NCBI RefSeq assembly: GCF_025685545.1
Contig: NZ_JAGSYC010000026.1
Location: 806,001-870,000 of the forward strand
Source: Granulicella paludicola
Lineage (GTDB): Bacteria; Acidobacteriota; Terriglobia; Terriglobales; Acidobacteriaceae
Direction of reading: 5' to 3'
DNA length: 64,000 nucleotides
Below the pieces are notes generated by a model that did no database searches, had not been told where the DNA came from, and saw only the letters and a list, made by a program, of their open reading frames with translations. Each line of letters opens with the position of its first letter. Positions within the stretch are counted from its first letter, which is position 1. The position numbers were made by a program, and so were the translations under genes. Below are positions 60,014 through 64,000 of the stretch, one piece after another.

Positions 60014-63000
60014 ACGAGACACCTATGGATATGCAAGAGAAGATGCAGCAAGTTCAGCCCGTCTCTGCGCAGGTTGTAACAACGATCGCACCTGCGAAGA
60101 TGACGCTGGCTGAGGTGCGTGCCAAGCTCGACGGCCAGACCGGTCGCCGCTACTGGAAAAATCTGGATGAGCTGGCAGAGACGCCCGCATTTCAGGAACT
60201 GATGCAGGAGGAGTTTCCCCGGCAGGCAGGCGCAGGCGAATGGGTCGATCCCGTCAGCCGTCGCGGCTTCCTGAAGGTGATGGGCGCAAGCTTTGCACTG
60301 GCGGGACTTGCCGGCTGCACCAAGCAGCCCGACGAGCCGATCTTCCCCTACGTCAAGCAGCCTGAGGACCTCGTTCTCGGCAAGCCGATGTTCTTCGCGA
60401 CCGCTCATCCGTTCTCGACGGGCGCCGTTCCTGTGCTCGTGAAGTCGGATGCGTTCCGCCCGATCAAGCTCGAGGGCAATCCTGAGCACCCGATGTCGAA
60501 GGGCCGTTCGGATGCTTTCACTCAGGCTTCGCTGCTGGATTTGTACGATCCGGACCGCTCGAAGTCGACCATCTATCGCGGCGAAAAATCTGATTTCGGA
60601 TCCTTCCAGCAGGAATTTGCAGCAGCTGCCAAGAAGACCAATGGCGGACAGGGCATCTACTTCCTCTCGGAAACTATTACCTCGCCGACGCTGGCTTCCC
60701 AGTGGAAGCAGGTGCAGGTGAAGTATCCGCAGGCGAAGATGGTGCAGTACGACCCGATCAACAATGACTCGGGTATGGCTGCGTCGAAGGCTGCCTTCGG
60801 CGACTATCTCGACGCACAGTACAAGCTGGAAGATGCCGATGTCATCGTTTCGCTCGATGCTGACTTCCTAGGCGGTATTGCTTTCCCGGGCTTCCTGCCG
60901 GTAGCCGCGGCCTACGCCGAGCGTCATCGCTTCGAAGCGGGCAAGACGATGAACCGTCTGTATGTCGTCGAGACCACTCCGAGCGTGACGGGCTTCAAGG
61001 CCGATCATCGCCTCGCGCTGAAGCCAAGCGATATCGATGCGTTCGCAACAGCACTTGCGGGCGGAAGCGCTTCGCTAAGCCCGGATGCGCAGAAGTTCCT
61101 GACCGCTGTTCAGAATGACCTGAAGAAGAGCGCAGGCCGCTGCGTGGTGATCGCCGGACCGCAGAGCTCCGTAGCGTGCAATGCAGCTGCAATCGCGGCA
61201 AACGCGAGCAGCGGCGCTATCGGCAAGACTGTTGTCTATACCGAAACTGTAAATCCAGTTCCGAGTGAGCAGGTTGCTGACCTCAAGTCGCTGGTTAGCG
61301 ATATGAACGCAGGCAAGGTTCAGTGGCTGGTGGTTCTGGGTGCGAACCCGCTTTACTCCGCTCCTGCCGATCTGGAGTTTGCGACCGCGTTTGCCAAAGT
61401 GCCGGTGACAGCTCACCTCGGCCTGCTGCGCGACGAGACAGGCTTCTACTCGACCTGGCATCTGCCGAAGGCCCACTATCTCGAGAGCTGGTCGGACGCC
61501 CGCGCGTACGACGGCACAATCTCGATCGTGCAGCCAATGATTGATCCGCTGTACGGCGGCAAGAGTGCGCACGATGTTCTGCAGGCTTTGCTTGATCCTT
61601 CCATCAGCGCCTATGACGCGGTCGTGGCGAATGCGAAAACCTACATCAAGGGCGGCGACTTTGCCACCGCATGGCGCAAGGCCCTGCACGATGGCTGGGT
61701 TGCAGACACCGCGTTTGAGCCGAAGTCGCTGGGTGCTCCGAAGGGCGCTCCCGCTGTGGCAATGGCTTCCTCCGGTGGCATCGAAATCGCATTCAAGGCA
61801 GATCCGTCGCTCTATGACGGTCGCTACGGTAACAACGGATGGCTGCAGGAGCTTCCCAAGCAAGTGACAAACATGAGCTGGGACAACGCAGCTCTGATGA
61901 ACATGGACCTGATGGGCAAGCTCGGCATTGAAGAGAATGATGCGATTGAGCTTAGCCTCAACGGCCGCAAGGTCATCACTCCGGTTCTGATGAGCCCTGG
62001 CCATCCGAACGATGCGGTAACGGTTCATCTTGGCTTTGGACGTCGTGCAGAAGGTGGCCGGGTTGCTGCGGGCGTGGGCTTCGATGCCTACACGCTCCGC
62101 ACCTCCGATGCTCTTCTGTCGGCTGCAGGTCTGAACATTGCGAAGGGTAAGGGCACGTACGATCTTTGCGTCACGAAGGTGCACAACATCGAGCACCGCG
62201 GCAAGTTTGCGCAGCAGGACCTCGAGAAGAAAGAGTTCGATACAGAGGGTACGTACTCGCTGGCGGGTCACGAAGCGATGGAGCGCAGCATCATCCGCTA
62301 CGCAACCGTAGCCGAGGCTACCGCCAACCCCAAGTATGCGAGCGAAGGTGCGAGCGGCACGTTCATCAACAAGGTGGGCTACAACCCACAGGGTGAGGCT
62401 CCTGAGCACGACGATAGCTTCTATCCCGACGCGTGGCGTTATGATCACCAGGACGCTTCGACCAAGGTGCTCCAGAACAAGTGGGGCATGTCGATCGATC
62501 TGAACAGCTGCGTCGGTTGCAACGCCTGTATCGTCAGCTGTTATGCGGAGAACAACATTGCAGTCGTCGGCCGCGAGCAGGTGAAGGTCGGACGCAATAT
62601 GCAATGGCTGCGTATCGATACCTACTTCGAGGGCGATCTCCACGCACCCAAGGCGCATTTCCAGCCGATGCTCTGTCAGCACTGCGAGAGCGCCGGTTGT
62701 GAGCAGGTCTGCCCGGTCGGCGCGACGGTCCACACACCTGAAGGCATCAACACGATGGTGTACAACCGCTGCGTGGGCACCCGTTACTGCTCCAACAACT
62801 GCCCCTACAAGGTTCGTCGCTTCAACTTCCTGCTGTACTCGGACTACGAGACGGAGAGCCTCAAGCTCCAGCGCAACCCGGATGTTTCGGTTCGCTCGCG
62901 TGGTGTGATGGAAAAGTGCAGCTACTGCATCCAGCGCATCGAGGCCGTGAAGATCGAAGCCGATAAGAGCAACCGAGCAATTGAAGATGGTGAGATCCTG

Positions 63001-63183
63001 ACGGCCTGCCAGCAGGCCTGCCCGACCGATGCCATTATCTTCGGCAACCTGAACGATCCCAAAGCCCGCGTGACCAAGCGCAAGGCTGAGGAGCGTGACT
63101 ACCAGGTGCTGGCCGACTTGAACTACCGTCCGCGTACCAGTTACACGGCCGGGGTCATCAACCCGAATGCGGAGCTTGCATAA
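60010..63183 (+). CDS. actB: Alternative complex III iron-sulfur/molybdopterin-like subunit ActB
   Basis: 1057 residues. The ATG at 60010 overlaps the actA stop; the frame is open further upstream only as an actA shadow. [25 protein letters not shown] is the hallmark N-terminus. A twin-arginine signal with a lipobox-like end ([21 protein letters not shown], Arg84/85, Cys103) sits internally, as in this family. Residues about 110-800 are the molybdopterin-oxidoreductase-like domain, which holds no cofactor in characterised complexes. From Cys834 four ferredoxin-type Cys clusters follow ([46 protein letters not shown] ... CQQACP). It passes electrons from quinol in the periplasm. Its TAA overlaps the actC ATG (TAATG). 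Confidence 0.95.
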   Translation: MNETPMDMQEKMQQVQPVSAQVVTTIAPAKMTLAEVRAKLDGQTGRRYWKNLDELAETPAFQELMQEEFPRQAGAGEWVDPVSRRGFLKVMGASFALAGLAGCTKQPDEPIFPYVKQPEDLVLGKPMFFATAHPFSTGAVPVLVKSDAFRPIKLEGNPEHPMSKGRSDAFTQASLLDLYDPDRSKSTIYRGEKSDFGSFQQEFAAAAKKTNGGQGIYFLSETITSPTLASQWKQVQVKYPQAKMVQYDPINNDSGMAASKAAFGDYLDAQYKLEDADVIVSLDADFLGGIAFPGFLPVAAAYAERHRFEAGKTMNRLYVVETTPSVTGFKADHRLALKPSDIDAFATALAGGSASLSPDAQKFLTAVQNDLKKSAGRCVVIAGPQSSVACNAAAIAANASSGAIGKTVVYTETVNPVPSEQVADLKSLVSDMNAGKVQWLVVLGANPLYSAPADLEFATAFAKVPVTAHLGLLRDETGFYSTWHLPKAHYLESWSDARAYDGTISIVQPMIDPLYGGKSAHDVLQALLDPSISAYDAVVANAKTYIKGGDFATAWRKALHDGWVADTAFEPKSLGAPKGAPAVAMASSGGIEIAFKADPSLYDGRYGNNGWLQELPKQVTNMSWDNAALMNMDLMGKLGIEENDAIELSLNGRKVITPVLMSPGHPNDAVTVHLGFGRRAEGGRVAAGVGFDAYTLRTSDALLSAAGLNIAKGKGTYDLCVTKVHNIEHRGKFAQQDLEKKEFDTEGTYSLAGHEAMERSIIRYATVAEATANPKYASEGASGTFINKVGYNPQGEAPEHDDSFYPDAWRYDHQDASTKVLQNKWGMSIDLNSCVGCNACIVSCYAENNIAVVGREQVKVGRNMQWLRIDTYFEGDLHAPKAHFQPMLCQHCESAGCEQVCPVGATVHTPEGINTMVYNRCVGTRYCSNNCPYKVRRFNFLLYSDYETESLKLQRNPDVSVRSRGVMEKCSYCIQRIEAVKIEADKSNRAIEDGEILTACQQACPTDAIIFGNLNDPKARVTKRKAEERDYQVLADLNYRPRTSYTAGVINPNAELA

Positions 63184-64000
63184 TGGCTACTCAGGGACCC
63201 ATTCACGATCAGAATGAAGTGCTCGATCCGATGCTGGATCCGCGCACCGGCGAATACCTTGTTATCGCGCCGGGTCACACGTTCAAAAGCGTGACGCAGA
63301 AGATCGCAGGCATTGTGCTGACTCCGAACACGCCCTGGGCGTGGTTCGGCGGCCTCTTCCTCGCGGCCACCGTCGCTACCGGCGTTGTTATCGGTATCAC
63401 CTGGCTGGTGCTGAAGGGCGTCGGTATCTGGGGTGTCACCATCCCTGGCGCCTGGGGCTTCGCCATCATCAACTTCGTGTGGTGGATCGGTATCGGCCAC
63501 GCCGGCACGCTGATCTCCGCGATTCTGCTGCTGTTCAAGCAGACCTGGCGTAACTCGATCAACCGATTCGCAGAAGCGATGACGATCTTCGCTGTGTGCT
63601 GTGCGGGTATTTATCCTCTGCTGCACGTCGGTCGTCCGTGGCTGGCATACTGGCTGATGCCGTACCCGAACACGATGAACGTCTGGCCGCAGTTCCGTTC
63701 GCCGCTGGCTTGGGACGTGTTTGCTGTGTCGACCTACGCGACGATCTCGGTGGTGTTCTGGTACATCGGCATGATCCCTGACTTCGGTACGCTGCGCGAT
63801 CGCGCCAAGCTGCCACTGGCGAAGTACATCTACGGCATCCTGTCGCTGGGCTGGCGCGGTTCTACCCGACACTGGATCCGTTATGAGTCGGCATCGCTGC
63901 TTCTCGCCGGTCTCTCCACACCGCTGGTGCTCTCGGTGCACACCACCATCTCCTTCGACTTCGCGGTCGCTGCGATGGCTGGCTGGCACACAACGATCTT
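63183..64000 (+). CDS. actC: Alternative complex III membrane subunit ActC, NrfD-like (partial, runs off the window)
   Basis: The ATG at 63183 overlaps the actB stop by one base. 272 residues are present before the window ends. [81 protein letters not shown] and [27 protein letters not shown] are membrane helices of the NrfD/PsrC family. It contains GHAGT and HVGRPW, the quinol-site motifs of ActC. Further act genes (actD, actE, actF) and possibly a caa3 oxidase would be expected beyond the window. Confidence 0.95.
   Translation, partial: MATQGPIHDQNEVLDPMLDPRTGEYLVIAPGHTFKSVTQKIAGIVLTPNTPWAWFGGLFLAATVATGVVIGITWLVLKGVGIWGVTIPGAWGFAIINFVWWIGIGHAGTLISAILLLFKQTWRNSINRFAEAMTIFAVCCAGIYPLLHVGRPWLAYWLMPYPNTMNVWPQFRSPLAWDVFAVSTYATISVVFWYIGMIPDFGTLRDRAKLPLAKYIYGILSLGWRGSTRHWIRYESASLLLAGLSTPLVLSVHTTISFDFAVAAMAGWHTTI

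Overview
The window looks like chromosome of a soil acidobacterium (class Terriglobia, of the Granulicella/Terriglobus/Edaphobacter kind). This is inferred from gene content: three large carboxypeptidase-regulatory TonB-dependent receptors of the Oar type, four CRTAC1 (FG-GAP/ASPIC-UnbV) proteins, NHL/Ig-repeat exoproteins, an alternative complex III operon, high GC, and many short palindromic repeats of the kind common in that group. No transposase, integrase, tRNA, rRNA or CRISPR array was seen.

Layout. 1-111 is the 3' end of an unidentified gene. 0.7-7.1 kb holds an exported protein of unknown function, fabD behind a 149-bp tandem repeat, and a two-gene unit in which an alpha/beta-hydrolase fused to a gluconate-2-dehydrogenase subunit-3-like domain precedes a GMC flavoprotein. 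7.5-15.3 kb carries a TonB receptor, an NAD-dependent epimerase/reductase, a two-domain M16 protease and a YceH protein. 15.7-17.7 kb is a membrane serine hydrolase of unlike base composition. 18.1-20.3 kb is mnmG, which has palindromic repeats inserted in frame. 20.5-26.2 kb is carbohydrate-active: a GH29 fucosidase and two tandem GH13 glucosidases.

26.6-55.1 kb is a surface and export region. It contains a TonB receptor, a TPR protein, three co-directional CRTAC1 proteins, and a convergent operon of a fourth CRTAC1 protein, a five-haem c-type cytochrome with TPRs (with an apparent frameshift) and a small cytochrome c. A GntR/LacI-type regulator, a type I phosphodiesterase, another TonB receptor with a clear sigma-70 promoter, a giant NHL/Ig protein and an outer-membrane barrel protein follow. 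55.1-58.6 kb has a GH57/DUF3536 enzyme and AlkA. From 59.1 kb to the end runs the alternative complex III operon (actA, actB, start of actC), a respiratory quinol oxidase module.

The most unusual signals are two families of short palindromic repeats. Type B is a pair of hairpins with GGGGCTGAAGCCCC-like cores ending in CTACAAAGC. Type A resembles CTTCG...GGAATGACAAA or CTCCGCTCAGGATGAC. They fill most intergenic gaps, and copies lie inside coding sequence in mnmG, yceH and probably a cytochrome signal peptide, adding residues without breaking the frame. The CRTAC1/multihaem-cytochrome neighbourhood is the best candidate for an undescribed functional system.
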